From Acidovorax sp. NO-1 (GTDB taxonomy: Bacteria > Pseudomonadota > Gammaproteobacteria > Burkholderiales > Burkholderiaceae_C): a DNA stretch of 64,000 bases. The stretch is taken from assembly GCF_000238595.1 (NCBI RefSeq), contig NZ_AGTS01000049.1, positions 1-64,000 on the forward strand. The letters are read 5' to 3'. Below the pieces are notes generated by a model that saw nothing but the letters and a program-made list of their open reading frames with translations, did not search any database and had not been told where the DNA came from. Shown here piece after piece: positions 46,065-55,672 of this stretch; position 1 is the stretch's first letter; each line of letters starts with the position of its first letter. The translations under genes were made by a program, and so were the position numbers.

Positions 46065-49000
46065 TCATTGCGCGGGCGGTGGCTTCGGCACTGCGGGCAC
46101 TGCGGGCGTTGCCGGGCCCGGGTGGGCGCCGGTCACGCGGCGCAGCAGCCGGCCGAGTCGCTGGCCCACGTCGTCCACTCCGGTGAAGACCGCCGGAATG
46201 ACCAGCAGGCTCAGCAGCGTGGACGTGATCAGCCCGCCAATCACCGCCACCGCCATCGGCGAGCGAAAGCTCGCATCCGCCGCGCCAAACCCGATGGCGA
46301 TCGGCAGCATGCCCGCGCCCATTGCCAGCGTGGTCATGATGATGGGCCGCGCCCGCTTGTGGCAGGCGTCGATCAGCGCCTCAAAACGGGTCAGGCCATG
46401 TTCGCGCCGCGCGAGGATCGCGTATTCCACCAGCAGGATGGAGTTCTTGGTGGCAATGCCCATCAGCATGATGAGCCCGATGAGGGAGGGCATCGAGAAG
46501 CTCTTCTGCGCAATCAGCAGCCCCACAAAGGCCCCGCCCAGCGACAGCGGCAATGCAGCCAGGATGGTGACCGGGTGCAAAAAGTCCTTGAACAGCAGCA
46601 CCAGCACGATGTAGATGCACAACACGCCGGTGAGCATGGCCAGGCCGAAGCTCGCGAACAGCTCGCCCATCATCTCGGCATCGCCAATGGTGATCTGGCG
46701 CACGCCCGGCGGCAGGCTCTGGATGGAGGGCAGCGCCTCCACCGCCTTGGTCACATCGCCCAGCGGCTGGCCCGAGAGTTCGATCTCGAAGTTGACGTTG
46801 CGCGCGCGGTCATACCGGTCCACCACCGCCGGGCCGCCGCTGAACTCCAGCGTGGCCACCTGCCCCAGCATCACCGGGCCCTTGCTCCCCGGCACCGACA
46901 GGCGCTCCAGCAGCGACAGGTCCTGGCGCGCATCGTCTTGCAGCTTGACCACGATGGGCACTTGGCGCGAAGCCAGGTTGAGCTTGGGCAGCGACACGTC
47001 GTAGTCGCCCACGGTGGCGATGCGCAGCGTTTCGGCAATGGCGCTGCTGGTCACCCCCAGGTCGGCGGCGCGGGCAAAGTCCGGGCGCACCGCGATCTCG
47101 GAGCGCACCAGGCTGGCCGTGGACGAGATGCTGCCCAGGCCCGGGATAGTGCGCAGGTCCTTCTCTACCGCCAGCGCGGCCGTGGTCAGGGCCTGCGGGT
47201 CGTCGCCCGAGAGCACCAGCACATATTTCTCGCCCGATCCGCCCAGGCCCACCTTGCTGCGCACGCCGGGCAGCGTCTCCAGCGCGGCGCGGATCTGGTT
47301 CTCGATGCCCTGCTTGCGTGGCCGGTCGCCACGTTCGGCGAGCAGGATGGTGAGCGTGGCCTTGCGTGTCTCGGCGTTGCCCATGCCTGCAAATGGGTCG
47401 CCACCCGCCGTGCCGCCGCCGATGGTGGTGTACACACTTTGCACATGGTCCACACGGGCGATGCGCTGGCGTGCGTCCTCGGCCACCGCGCGCGTCTGCG
47501 CCAGCGTGGCGCCGGGCTGCAGCTCCAGGTAGACCTGGGTTTGCGAGTTGTCGTCTGGCGGGATGAAGCCCGTGGGCAGCAGTGGAATCAGCGCCAGCGA
47601 GCCGATGAAAAACGCCGCCGTGGCCACGAACGTGATCCAGCGGTGTTTGATGCACCACGCGGCCCAGCGCAGGTACACCGTCATCCAGCGCGGGTCCTTG
47701 TGTTCGTCCACGATGGGTTTGAGGATGTAGGCCGCCATCATGGGCGTGAGCACCCGCGCCACCACCAGGCTGGCAAACACGGCCAGCGAAGCCGTCCAGC
47801 CAAACTGCTTGAAGAACTTGCCTGCGATGCCGCTCATGAACGCCGTGGGCAAAAACACCGCAATCAGTGTGAACGTGGTGGCCACCACGGCCAGGCCAAT
47901 TTCGTCGGCCGCTTCCATGGCCGCCTGGTAGGGCGACTTGCCCATGCGCAGGTGGCGCACGATGTTCTCCACCTCCACGATGGCGTCGTCCACCAGGATG
48001 CCCACCACCAGCGACATCGCCAGCAGCGTGATCACGTTGATCGAAAAACCCAGCAGGTGCATGCCGATGAACGCCGGAATGATCGACAGAGGCAGTGCCA
48101 CGGCCGACACAAACGTGGCGCGCCAGTCGCGCAAAAAAAGCCACACCACCAGCACGGCCAGCAGCGCGCCTTCATACAAGAGGTGCATGGAGCCGTCGTA
48201 TTCCTCCTGCACCGGCTGCACGAAGTTGAAGGCCTCGGTCACCTCCAGGTCAGGGTGCTGCTCGCGCAGTTCTTTCAGTGCCGCCTGCACGGCCGCGCCC
48301 ACTTCCACCTCGCTGGCGCCCTTGCTGCGGGCCACTTCAAAGCCCACCACCGGCTTGCCGTTGAGCAGGGCCATGGCGCGGGGCTCGGCCACGGTGTCGG
48401 TCACCGTGGCCACCTGGTCCAGCCGCACATGGCGGCCATCGGACAGCGCCAGCGTGAGGCCGGCCAGCTCCTGCGCCGACTGCACCGTGGCCAGCGTGCG
48501 CACGGGCTGTTCGCTGCCGCCCAGGTCGGTGCGGCCACCCGCGCTTTCGGTCTGCACCAGCCGCAGCTGGCGCGATATATCGGCTGCCGTGGCGTTCAAC
48601 GCCTGCAGCTTGACCGGGTCGAGCGCCACATGCACCTGCCGGTCCACGCCGCCCACGCGGGTGACCGCGCCCACGCCGCGCACGGACAGCAGCTTCTTGG
48701 CCACCGCATCGTCCACAAACCACGACAACGCCTCGTCGTCCATACGGTTGGACGCGATGGTGAAGGCCAGCACGGGCTGGGCGGCCAGGTCCATCTTGGT
48801 CACGATGGGGTCGCGCACGTCGCCAGGCAGGTCGCCGCGCACACGTGCCACGGCCGAGCGCACGTCATCCAGCGCCTCCTGCGTGGGCTTTTCCAGCCGG
48901 AACTCGGCCGTGATGGTGGCACCGCCATCCTGCACCTTGGTGTAGATGTGTTTGAGGTCCTGCAGCGTGGCGATGCTGTTCTCGATCTTGCGCGCCACAT

Positions 49001-49184
49001 CGTTTTCGAGCTGTGCGGGCGAGGCGCCGGGCAGCGCCACGGTCACCGAGATCGTGGGCAGGTCAATGTCCGGAAAGTTCTGCACCTTCATGGCGTTGAA
49101 CGACAGCAGGCCGCCGAAGGTCAGCAGCACAAACAGCATCAGCGCCGGTATGGGGTTCTTGATCGACCAGGTGGATACATTCAT
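46065..49184 (-). CDS. RND efflux transporter, HAE1 permease
   Basis: 1039 aa with twelve membrane spans and two large periplasmic loops. Motifs: FPDIDLPTISVTVALPGASP at the start, the spanning GILVDDAIVEVENIVRH, and the C-terminal LMGIATKNSILLVEYAIL. It exports drugs or other toxic compounds with the adaptor and outer-membrane channel encoded just upstream. RBS GGAG sits in the 12 nt after the adaptor stop. Substrate unknown. Confidence 0.95.
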   Translation of the reverse strand: MNVSTWSIKNPIPALMLFVLLTFGGLLSFNAMKVQNFPDIDLPTISVTVALPGASPAQLENDVARKIENSIATLQDLKHIYTKVQDGGATITAEFRLEKPTQEALDDVRSAVARVRGDLPGDVRDPIVTKMDLAAQPVLAFTIASNRMDDEALSWFVDDAVAKKLLSVRGVGAVTRVGGVDRQVHVALDPVKLQALNATAADISRQLRLVQTESAGGRTDLGGSEQPVRTLATVQSAQELAGLTLALSDGRHVRLDQVATVTDTVAEPRAMALLNGKPVVGFEVARSKGASEVEVGAAVQAALKELREQHPDLEVTEAFNFVQPVQEEYDGSMHLLYEGALLAVLVVWLFLRDWRATFVSAVALPLSIIPAFIGMHLLGFSINVITLLAMSLVVGILVDDAIVEVENIVRHLRMGKSPYQAAMEAADEIGLAVVATTFTLIAVFLPTAFMSGIAGKFFKQFGWTASLAVFASLVVARVLTPMMAAYILKPIVDEHKDPRWMTVYLRWAAWCIKHRWITFVATAAFFIGSLALIPLLPTGFIPPDDNSQTQVYLELQPGATLAQTRAVAEDARQRIARVDHVQSVYTTIGGGTAGGDPFAGMGNAETRKATLTILLAERGDRPRKQGIENQIRAALETLPGVRSKVGLGGSGEKYVLVLSGDDPQALTTAALAVEKDLRTIPGLGSISSTASLVRSEIAVRPDFARAADLGVTSSAIAETLRIATVGDYDVSLPKLNLASRQVPIVVKLQDDARQDLSLLERLSVPGSKGPVMLGQVATLEFSGGPAVVDRYDRARNVNFEIELSGQPLGDVTKAVEALPSIQSLPPGVRQITIGDAEMMGELFASFGLAMLTGVLCIYIVLVLLFKDFLHPVTILAALPLSLGGAFVGLLIAQKSFSMPSLIGLIMLMGIATKNSILLVEYAILARREHGLTRFEALIDACHKRARPIIMTTLAMGAGMLPIAIGFGAADASFRSPMAVAVIGGLITSTLLSLLVIPAVFTGVDDVGQRLGRLLRRVTGAHPGPATPAVPAVPKPPPAQ

Positions 49185-49196
49185 GGTGAATGCTCC

Positions 49197-49247
49197 TTAA
49201 TTAATAGCTGTTGGCGCTTTACTGGTAAGCGCCAGGGCCATTTTTTG
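49197..49247. repeat. palindromic repeat, copy H (adaptor C-terminus)
   Basis: TTAATAGCTGTTGGCGCTTT, ACTGGTAAGCGCCAGGGCC; same element as at 11218. On the minus strand it encodes the last 16 residues of the efflux adaptor and its stop codon. Confidence 0.85.
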
Positions 49248-50402
49248 CTCGAAATCCGGTCCCTGCGACGTGCTGCTGGCGGGTGGCGTGCTCACCACGC
49301 GCACCAGATCGCCGTCGTTCAGAAAGCCTGCGCCGCGCACAGCCACCGCCGCATTTGCTTCCAGGCCTGAAAGCACTTCGACCCGGTCGGCCACGCGCCG
49401 GCCAGTCTGCACCTTGCGCATCTGTACCCGTTGGTCGCCGCCCACCACAAACACGTAGGCGAAGCCATCGCGCACCACCAGCGCTTCTTGCGGCACGGTC
49501 AGCGCATCGCTGGCGCCCAGTGCGAACTCACCGCGCGCAAACATGCCCGCACGGAAGTCCGCGTTCAGGGGTAGATCAACGTACACCAGCGCATTGCGCG
49601 TCTGCGGGTCCACCGTCGGCGCAATCATGCGCACTGTGCCTTCTGCCACCGCACCACTGGCCGCTGTCACGCTGACCTTGGCGCCCGGCGCAATGCGGCG
49701 CAGCTCGGTAGACGTGACTTCGGCGCGCCATTCGAGGCGCCCTTTGCGCACCATGCGAAACAGCTCGGTGCCTGCGCCCACCACCGCGCCCACGGTGGCC
49801 GTGCGGGCCGAGATCACGCCACTGTCGGGCGCAAGCACCTGGGTGTGTTTGAGCCGCAGTTGCTGCGCATTGAGCGTGGCCTGTGCCGCCTGCACGCGTG
49901 CTTTGGCGGTTTGCTCGGCGGTGGTGAACTGCTGGATCTGCTGCTGGCTGAGCGCGCCCGTGGCTTGCAACGAACGGGCCCGATCGGCATTGGCGGCGGC
50001 CTCGGCGGCATTGGCCTGCGCTTCAAGCAGGCTGGCGCGCACCTGGGCGACATCGGCCTGCACGGTATCGGCCGAGAACGTGGCGAGCACCTGACCGGCC
50101 TTGACCACGTCACCCACATTCACGCGCACATCGGTCAGGCGCAGGCCATTGCTCTCTGCGCCAATGCTGGCCTCCTGCCAGGCAGCCACATTGCCGTTGG
50201 CGGCCAGACGCAGGGGCACGGCGGTGCGCTGGGGCTGGGCGGTGGTCACGGTCATGGCAGGGCGCGCCTGGCCCGCCTTGGGTTCATCGGCCGCACGCGA
50301 TGTGCCCGAGAAAACCAGGGCACCACCCATGGCCAGCACACACGCGGCGATCAAGGCGAAGGCGGTGGGGGAAAACTTGAAGGGGAAAGAAGAGTGTTGC
50401 AT
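49197..50402 (-). CDS. RND efflux periplasmic adaptor (membrane fusion protein)
   Basis: 401 aa. N-terminal export anchor (about residues 8-33), lipoyl-like halves VRVNVGDVVKAGQVLATF and HTQVLAPDSGVISAR, a coiled-coil hairpin between them (about residues 115-180) and a beta-barrel. It links the pump to the outer-membrane channel. The C-terminal residues (MALALTSKAPTAIN) come from the palindromic repeat, so the native end has been replaced or extended. Confidence 0.93.
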   Translation of the reverse strand: MQHSSFPFKFSPTAFALIAACVLAMGGALVFSGTSRAADEPKAGQARPAMTVTTAQPQRTAVPLRLAANGNVAAWQEASIGAESNGLRLTDVRVNVGDVVKAGQVLATFSADTVQADVAQVRASLLEAQANAAEAAANADRARSLQATGALSQQQIQQFTTAEQTAKARVQAAQATLNAQQLRLKHTQVLAPDSGVISARTATVGAVVGAGTELFRMVRKGRLEWRAEVTSTELRRIAPGAKVSVTAASGAVAEGTVRMIAPTVDPQTRNALVYVDLPLNADFRAGMFARGEFALGASDALTVPQEALVVRDGFAYVFVVGGDQRVQMRKVQTGRRVADRVEVLSGLEANAAVAVRGAGFLNDGDLVRVVSTPPASSTSQGPDFEQKMALALTSKAPTAIN

Positions 50403-50593
50403 GGGCTTCGCCCTGAAGAATTCTTATCAGCTGTGCATGGTGTTGGGCGTGGTCCACTGCGCTCGAAACTGGCGATGCGCAGACGAGGGCAGCCAAGGAA
50501 GGGCCGCCCTGCAGCGAGGGCTGCGTCCTCCTGCCCGCGTAGCGCAGCGCAGCGAGAGCGGGGGGAAGGCCCGCAGGGCCTCAGGGGGGTGTC
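50403..50593. repeat. intergenic spacer with a second repeat type
   Basis: 191 nt between the outer-membrane channel gene and the adaptor gene. It holds GCAGCGAGAGCGGGGGGAAG, GCCCGCAGGGCCTCAGGGGG near 50550-50590, with an inverted pair GGCCCGCAGGGCC-like core. I recall similar sequences as common intergenic elements in this family; only one copy is seen here. Confidence 0.4.
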
Positions 50594-51976
50594 TCATAGC
50601 TCCCATCCGCCACCGGCGGCGCGGTACAAAGCAATCCAGGCGGCCTGGCGTTCGTGCTGCAGCGCAATCACCGCGTTGTCGGCGGCCAGGGCCGTGCGGC
50701 GCGCATCCTCCAGCTCGACCAGGCTCGCCAGCCCGGCGCGCCAGCGTGCCTCGGTGGCATCAAACGACGCGCGGTAGCCGGCGGCAGCTGCCTGTGCACT
50801 GGCGCTGCGCTCGGCCGTGCCCTGCAGCCGCACCAGCGCCTGCTCCACCTCGCTCACGGCCTGGCGCACCTTGGCACGGTAGACCGCGGCGGCTTCGTCG
50901 TAGCGCGCCTGAGCTGCCTCCACCTGCGCACCGCGGCGGCCGCCGTCAAACAGCGGCACGCTGAGCGCCAGCGGGCCAATGTTCCAGGTGGTGAGGTCGG
51001 TCGTCACGCCCGCGCTGCGCACCCAGGCGGCCCCCACGGAGCCGCTCAGGCCCAAGCGCGGGTAGCGCTGCGCTTGCGCGCTGCCCACCTCGGCACTGGC
51101 AGCGGCGACTTCGCGCTCGGCGTTGTACACGTCGGGGCGCTGGGCGAGCACCTGGGCCGGCAAGGTCGCAATGGCGAACAGGGCTTGCGGCGCGGCGGAT
51201 GCCGGGGTGGACAGGCGCGCACGCAGCGCGGGTTCGTCCCAGCCGGTGAGCGCCACCAGGGTCTTGATCTCCACTTCGCACTGCATGCGCTGCTGCGAAG
51301 CGCGGGCCTGTGCTTCGGCGGCGCTGGCACGCGCCAGGGCCGCGGTGGCAGGTGCCGTGAACCCGGCGCGTTCGCTCAGGTCCGACAGCCGCGCGGTTTC
51401 GCCGCGCGATTGCGCGTCGCGCTCGGCCACGCGCAACTGCGCAAGGCAGGTGCGCAGGCTGCTCGTCTGCTGCGCCACCTCGGCGGCCACGCTCACGCGC
51501 GCTTCGTGCCACAGCGCCTGTGCGCCTGCCAGCCGCTCATCGGCAGCGGTCTTGGTAGCGCGGTTCGCACCAAAAAGGTCGATCTCCCAGCTCGCCTGCA
51601 GCCCGGCCTGCGCCGTGGTGGCGTTGCCCGCGAGCTGCTCATTGAAACCCCGGCTGGCGCTGGCCTGCGCATCCAGCGACGGCAGCAGCGCGGCGCGGCT
51701 CGCCACCTGCGTGGCGCGGGCCTGCGCAATGCGGGATTGGGCCTGCGCTACCCCGGGGCTCACGGCCTGGGCCGCGTCGATCAGCTCCACCAGCAGCGGG
51801 TCGCCCAGTTGCGTCCACCACCGCGTCAGATCGCCCATTGAGCCCTGGTGCGGCAAGGGCGCTTGCCACGCCAGCGGCGGTGGTGCCGGCACCTGCGCCG
51901 GGGGCGGTGTGATGGCGCACGCGCCCAGCGCCAGCGGCAGGCAGGCCCAGAGGAGTCGTGGGGTGCTCAAGGTCAT
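50594..51976 (-). CDS. NodT-family outer-membrane efflux lipoprotein
   Basis: 460 aa. Lipobox LGAC near residue 19, then two OEP (TolC-like) repeats (SRIAQARATQVASRAALLPSL, ASWEIDLFGANRATKTAA, VGSAQAQRYPRLGLSGSV). It forms the outer-membrane channel of the RND pump. Starts overlapping the TetR stop (ATGA). Confidence 0.93.
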   Translation of the reverse strand: MTLSTPRLLWACLPLALGACAITPPPAQVPAPPPLAWQAPLPHQGSMGDLTRWWTQLGDPLLVELIDAAQAVSPGVAQAQSRIAQARATQVASRAALLPSLDAQASASRGFNEQLAGNATTAQAGLQASWEIDLFGANRATKTAADERLAGAQALWHEARVSVAAEVAQQTSSLRTCLAQLRVAERDAQSRGETARLSDLSERAGFTAPATAALARASAAEAQARASQQRMQCEVEIKTLVALTGWDEPALRARLSTPASAAPQALFAIATLPAQVLAQRPDVYNAEREVAAASAEVGSAQAQRYPRLGLSGSVGAAWVRSAGVTTDLTTWNIGPLALSVPLFDGGRRGAQVEAAQARYDEAAAVYRAKVRQAVSEVEQALVRLQGTAERSASAQAAAAGYRASFDATEARWRAGLASLVELEDARRTALAADNAVIALQHERQAAWIALYRAAGGGWEL

Positions 51977-52713
51977 GGTTTCGGGGCTTTCTCGCGGGGA
52001 GTCGTTGGGTTGTGTTGCGTCGTGCGGTGCGCAGGGTGCCGGGGCGCACGTCGCCGCGCCATTTCGCCCTGCACCATGCTCAGGCCATAACCTGTCAGGC
52101 GTTCCACCCAGCCGTCCACCGCCTCCGGGCCAGCAAGCCGGGGTGCAATGGCCTGCAGGGGATCGCGCTGCGTCCAGAGCTGCATGATCAAACCCGCGAG
52201 GCTGAAGGCCAGCCGGTGCATATCGTCATCCACTTGCGTAACGCCCATGTGACGGCCCAGCACCTCGAGCATGGCCAAGTGGGGGGCGCGGCATTCGCGC
52301 TCTATGAGTTCAGGCCACACATGGGTTGGCTCCAGCAGTTCTCGCACATGCAGGCGCAGTGACTGCGTCACAAGATCATCGTGCTTGAGCGGTTCCAGAA
52401 AGCCGCTGAAGTAGGCCGTCAGCGCCTGTTGCAAGGTGAGCGCAGGATCGGCAAACACCGGAATGAGGTCGCTGCCGCTGCCAAAAGGCTCGTAGAACGT
52501 GGCGGTGTAGAGCCGGGCCTTGTCGCCAAAGTGGTAGGCGATCGCCGCCACGTTGGTGCCGGCCGCCTGGGCGATGGCGCGCACCGAGGTCTGTGCAAAG
52601 CCCCGCTCGGCAAACAGCTGCAGCGCCGCGTGGAGCAGCCGAATCCGCGTGTCTTCACCATCACTGCGGGCGGTGCGCAGGGCTGCAGGAATCAGGGGGG
52701 TGCCAGAACTCAT
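51973..52713 (-). CDS. TetR-family repressor (CerR-type C-terminus)
   Basis: 246 aa. HTH region LFAERGFAQTSVRAIAQAAGTNVAAIAYHFGDKARLY (residues about 33-70, quoted in parts: GFAQTSVRAIAQAAG, IAYHFGDK). The C-terminal domain resembles DUF1956. First gene of the efflux operon, so it probably represses it and itself. A perfect palindrome lies 20 nt upstream. Confidence 0.92.
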   Translation of the reverse strand: MSSGTPLIPAALRTARSDGEDTRIRLLHAALQLFAERGFAQTSVRAIAQAAGTNVAAIAYHFGDKARLYTATFYEPFGSGSDLIPVFADPALTLQQALTAYFSGFLEPLKHDDLVTQSLRLHVRELLEPTHVWPELIERECRAPHLAMLEVLGRHMGVTQVDDDMHRLAFSLAGLIMQLWTQRDPLQAIAPRLAGPEAVDGWVERLTGYGLSMVQGEMARRRAPRHPAHRTTQHNPTTPREKAPKP

Positions 52714-52733
52714 GGCACCGGATTACACACCAG

Positions 52734-52755
52734 AATTCAAACAACTGTTTGAATT
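52734..52755. promoter_or_regulatory. palindromic operator of the TetR/RND operon
   Basis: Perfect 9-bp arms AATTCAAAC / GTTTGAATT with a 4-nt spacer, ending 20 bp upstream of the TetR start. The inner CAAAC-N4-GTTTG resembles PsrA-type TetR operators. Confidence 0.75.
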
Positions 52756-52826
52756 GACGGCCCCCGTGCCCTCCGATTCGCTTGAAAAAGGTGCAACGAA
52801 ACGTCACGCCCTTGGTGGCGGGTCGC

Positions 52827-55574
52827 TCACCCGAAGACGGATTTCCAGAGCGCCAGCACCGCATCCCGCTGCGCCTGCAGCGCGGGCGGGGTGACCTGGG
52901 TGGGCGCTTCGTCCAGGCGCGCCACGTGCTGCACGCGCCGGAGTTCGCGGTAGGCATCCGCTGCCGCTGCACCCACGCCAGCGGGCAGCAGCCCCACCTG
53001 CTCGGCGCGCTGCAGCAGCGCAATATTGCCCACGTTGCCGCGCAGTTCGGGGTGCTGTGCCGATTGCGAAAGCACCAGGTACTGCACGGCAAATTCGGCA
53101 TCCACCATGCCGCCCGGGCTGTGCTTGACGTCAAATTTTCCGTCGCGCGCCGGGTGGGCAGCGCGCACGCGCTCGCGCATCAGCACGATTTCTTCACGCA
53201 GGGCCGCAGGGTCGCGCTCCGAGGTGATGACGGCCTCGCGCACCGCGTCGAAGCGCACCTGCAGGGCCTCGCTGCCCATCACGAAACGCGCGCGCGTCAT
53301 GGCCTGGTGCTCCCAGGTCCACGCGGTGTTGCTGCCGCGCCGTTGCTGGTAGTTCGCATAGGCCTCGAAGCTCGTCACCAGCAGGCCCGAGTTGCCGTTG
53401 GGCCGCAGGGCGGTGTCGATCTCGTACAGGTCGCCTTCGCCCGTCTTCACGGTGAGCCAGTTGATGAGCTTGCGCACAAAGGCCGCGTAGACCTCGGGGG
53501 CGCGCTCATCGTCGTCATCGAACACAAAGACGATGTCCAGGTCGCTGCCGTAGCCCAACTCCTTGCCGCCCAGCTTGCCGTAACCAATGATGGCGAACTG
53601 CGGGCTCTCGCGGTGGCGCGTCTTGAGCCGGCTCCAGCACCACTGGGCCGTGATGCGCAGCACGCTGTCGGCCAGGGCAGAAAGATCGTCCGCCACCTGC
53701 TCGACGGTGATGCGCCGCTCCACGTCGCGCGCGAGGGTGCGGAAGGTTTCCGCATGCTGGGCGCGGCGCAGCAGGTTGAGCAGGGTTTCGTCATCGTCCT
53801 CGCCAGTGGACTGCAGCGACGCGAGCCGCACGGCCAGTTCGCGCTCGAAGTCGGCCACCACGAACCGCTCGGTCAGCAGTGAATCGCCCACCAGTTCATC
53901 GATAACACCGGGGTGTTGCAGCAGGTAGCGGGCAGGCCACTTGGCCGCACCCAGCAGGTGCAGCAATTGTTCGTGCACGGAGGGGCGCTCCAGCAGCAGG
54001 GCCAGATAGCTCTCGCGGCGCAGCAGGGGCTCGAGCCAGTTGGCCAGGCGCAGGGCGGCCTCCTGGGTCACGCGGCCTTCCTTGAGCCACAGTGCGGTGC
54101 GTTGCACCAGCCTGAACAGACGGGCGCGGGCTTCGTCGCGCAGCCCTGCCACGCGCGGGTGGTTGCGCCATTCGGCCACGCGCTCGCGGAACCCGGGCGG
54201 CAACTGTTCCAGCAGCGTTTCGAGTTCAGGGGGGGCTGCCGCCGTAGCGCGGGGGCCGCCGCAGCCGCCACCATTGCACTGCTTCTTGCCGGCTCCGCCC
54301 AGCAGCGTGTCAAATTCCTGCGCCACCAGCTCGCGGTGCGCATCCAGCTCGTGCAGGAAGGCGCAGCAATCGGGATACCCCAGGGTGTGCGCGATCCATG
54401 CAAGATCGTCGTCGCGCGTGGGCAGCACATGGGTCTGCTGGTCGTCCAGGTACTGGATGCGGTGCTCCACGCGGCGCAAGAAGACGTAGGCCCGCGCGAG
54501 CGCGTCGGCCGTCTCCTGCGGCATCAGGCCCGCCTGGGCCAGGCGGGTGAGCGCATCGAGCGTGGGCCGGCGGCGCAACTCGGGGAACTGGCCGCCCCGC
54601 ACCACCTGCAGCAGTTGCACGGTGAACTCGATCTCGCGGATGCCGCCACGCGAGAGCTTGACGTCGTTGGCACGCTCGGGGTGGCCTGCGCTGCGCTTGG
54701 CCGCGTGGTCCCGGATCTGGCGGTGCAACACCCGCAGCGCATCGAACACGCTGTAGTCCAGGTAGCGGCGGAACACAAAAGGCAGCACCACGCTGCGCAG
54801 GGCCTGCACTTCCGGGCTGCCAATGCAGCTGCGCGGTGCCACCACCCGGCTCTTGAGCCAGGCAAAACGCTCCCACTCGCGGCCGTGCAGCTGCAGGTAC
54901 TCCTCCAGCGCTGCCAGCGATACCGAAGGAGGGCCGGAATTGCCATTGGGGCGCAGCGCCAGATCGACGCGGAACACGAAGCCATGTTCGGTGGTGTCTC
55001 CGACCATGCTGTAGATGGACTTGACCGCGCGCGCGAAATACTCGTGGTTGGAGATGCGCCCCCGGCCGTCGGCCGTGCCAGCGGTTTCACCATCGTGTTC
55101 GTACACGTAGATGAGGTCGATGTCGCTGGAGACGTTGAGTTCGCGCGCCCCCAGTTTGCCCATGCCGATGATCCACAGCTGCACGGGCTGGCCTTCCGGT
55201 CCTTGCGGCGCACCGTGGCGCTCGTTCAGCTCCTGGCGGGCGTGCTGGCAGGCGCGGTCCAGTGCCAGCTCGGCCAGTTCGGTCACTGCGCTGGTGATGT
55301 CTGCCAGCGGGGCCTGCGCCTCGCAGTCCATCCGGATCAGCCGCTCCATGACCAGCTGGCGCAGCACCCGCAGCGCGGTGCCCGTGTCGCAACCGCGTGC
55401 ACGCAGCGCTTCGTAGGCCTTCTCCATGCTGGGCCACCGGGGAACACCGGGGGGGAGCAATGCCAGGTCGGCCTCGTAGCGGCGGTGCAGGCGCTGGTAG
55501 AAACGCGAGTGCGCCGCCCCGTGAACAAAGGTCGCGGAGGGATTGCAGGAGGATTCAGGATGCGGCGCGGACAT
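52827..55574 (-). CDS. glnE: glutamine synthetase adenylyltransferase/adenylyl-removase
   Basis: 915 aa with two nucleotidyltransferase halves. The N-terminal half (adenylyl-removing) has SSDIDLIYVYEHDGET, and the C-terminal half (adenylylating) has GYGSDLDIVFVFDDDDE. It switches glutamine synthetase off and on in response to PII. The start at 55574 (MSAPHPESS) is chosen; 55610 is an alternative. Divergent from yhdP. Confidence 0.95.
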   Translation of the reverse strand: MSAPHPESSCNPSATFVHGAAHSRFYQRLHRRYEADLALLPPGVPRWPSMEKAYEALRARGCDTGTALRVLRQLVMERLIRMDCEAQAPLADITSAVTELAELALDRACQHARQELNERHGAPQGPEGQPVQLWIIGMGKLGARELNVSSDIDLIYVYEHDGETAGTADGRGRISNHEYFARAVKSIYSMVGDTTEHGFVFRVDLALRPNGNSGPPSVSLAALEEYLQLHGREWERFAWLKSRVVAPRSCIGSPEVQALRSVVLPFVFRRYLDYSVFDALRVLHRQIRDHAAKRSAGHPERANDVKLSRGGIREIEFTVQLLQVVRGGQFPELRRRPTLDALTRLAQAGLMPQETADALARAYVFLRRVEHRIQYLDDQQTHVLPTRDDDLAWIAHTLGYPDCCAFLHELDAHRELVAQEFDTLLGGAGKKQCNGGGCGGPRATAAAPPELETLLEQLPPGFRERVAEWRNHPRVAGLRDEARARLFRLVQRTALWLKEGRVTQEAALRLANWLEPLLRRESYLALLLERPSVHEQLLHLLGAAKWPARYLLQHPGVIDELVGDSLLTERFVVADFERELAVRLASLQSTGEDDDETLLNLLRRAQHAETFRTLARDVERRITVEQVADDLSALADSVLRITAQWCWSRLKTRHRESPQFAIIGYGKLGGKELGYGSDLDIVFVFDDDDERAPEVYAAFVRKLINWLTVKTGEGDLYEIDTALRPNGNSGLLVTSFEAYANYQQRRGSNTAWTWEHQAMTRARFVMGSEALQVRFDAVREAVITSERDPAALREEIVLMRERVRAAHPARDGKFDVKHSPGGMVDAEFAVQYLVLSQSAQHPELRGNVGNIALLQRAEQVGLLPAGVGAAAADAYRELRRVQHVARLDEAPTQVTPPALQAQRDAVLALWKSVFG

Positions 55575-55672
55575 GGCGGCCGCAGCGTGGTGCTGCGTAC
55601 ATAAGAACACCGATTTGTAGTGAACCCGCGCTAATCCTGCGGGTCATAATTCCTGCCACATTCAATCCCACC

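Noticed and set aside
45996-49370. A 1124-residue open frame on the plus strand opposite the RND permease
   Set aside because: His/Gln/Arg-rich translation without any domain; it is the antisense shadow of a high-GC gene with full RND motifs.
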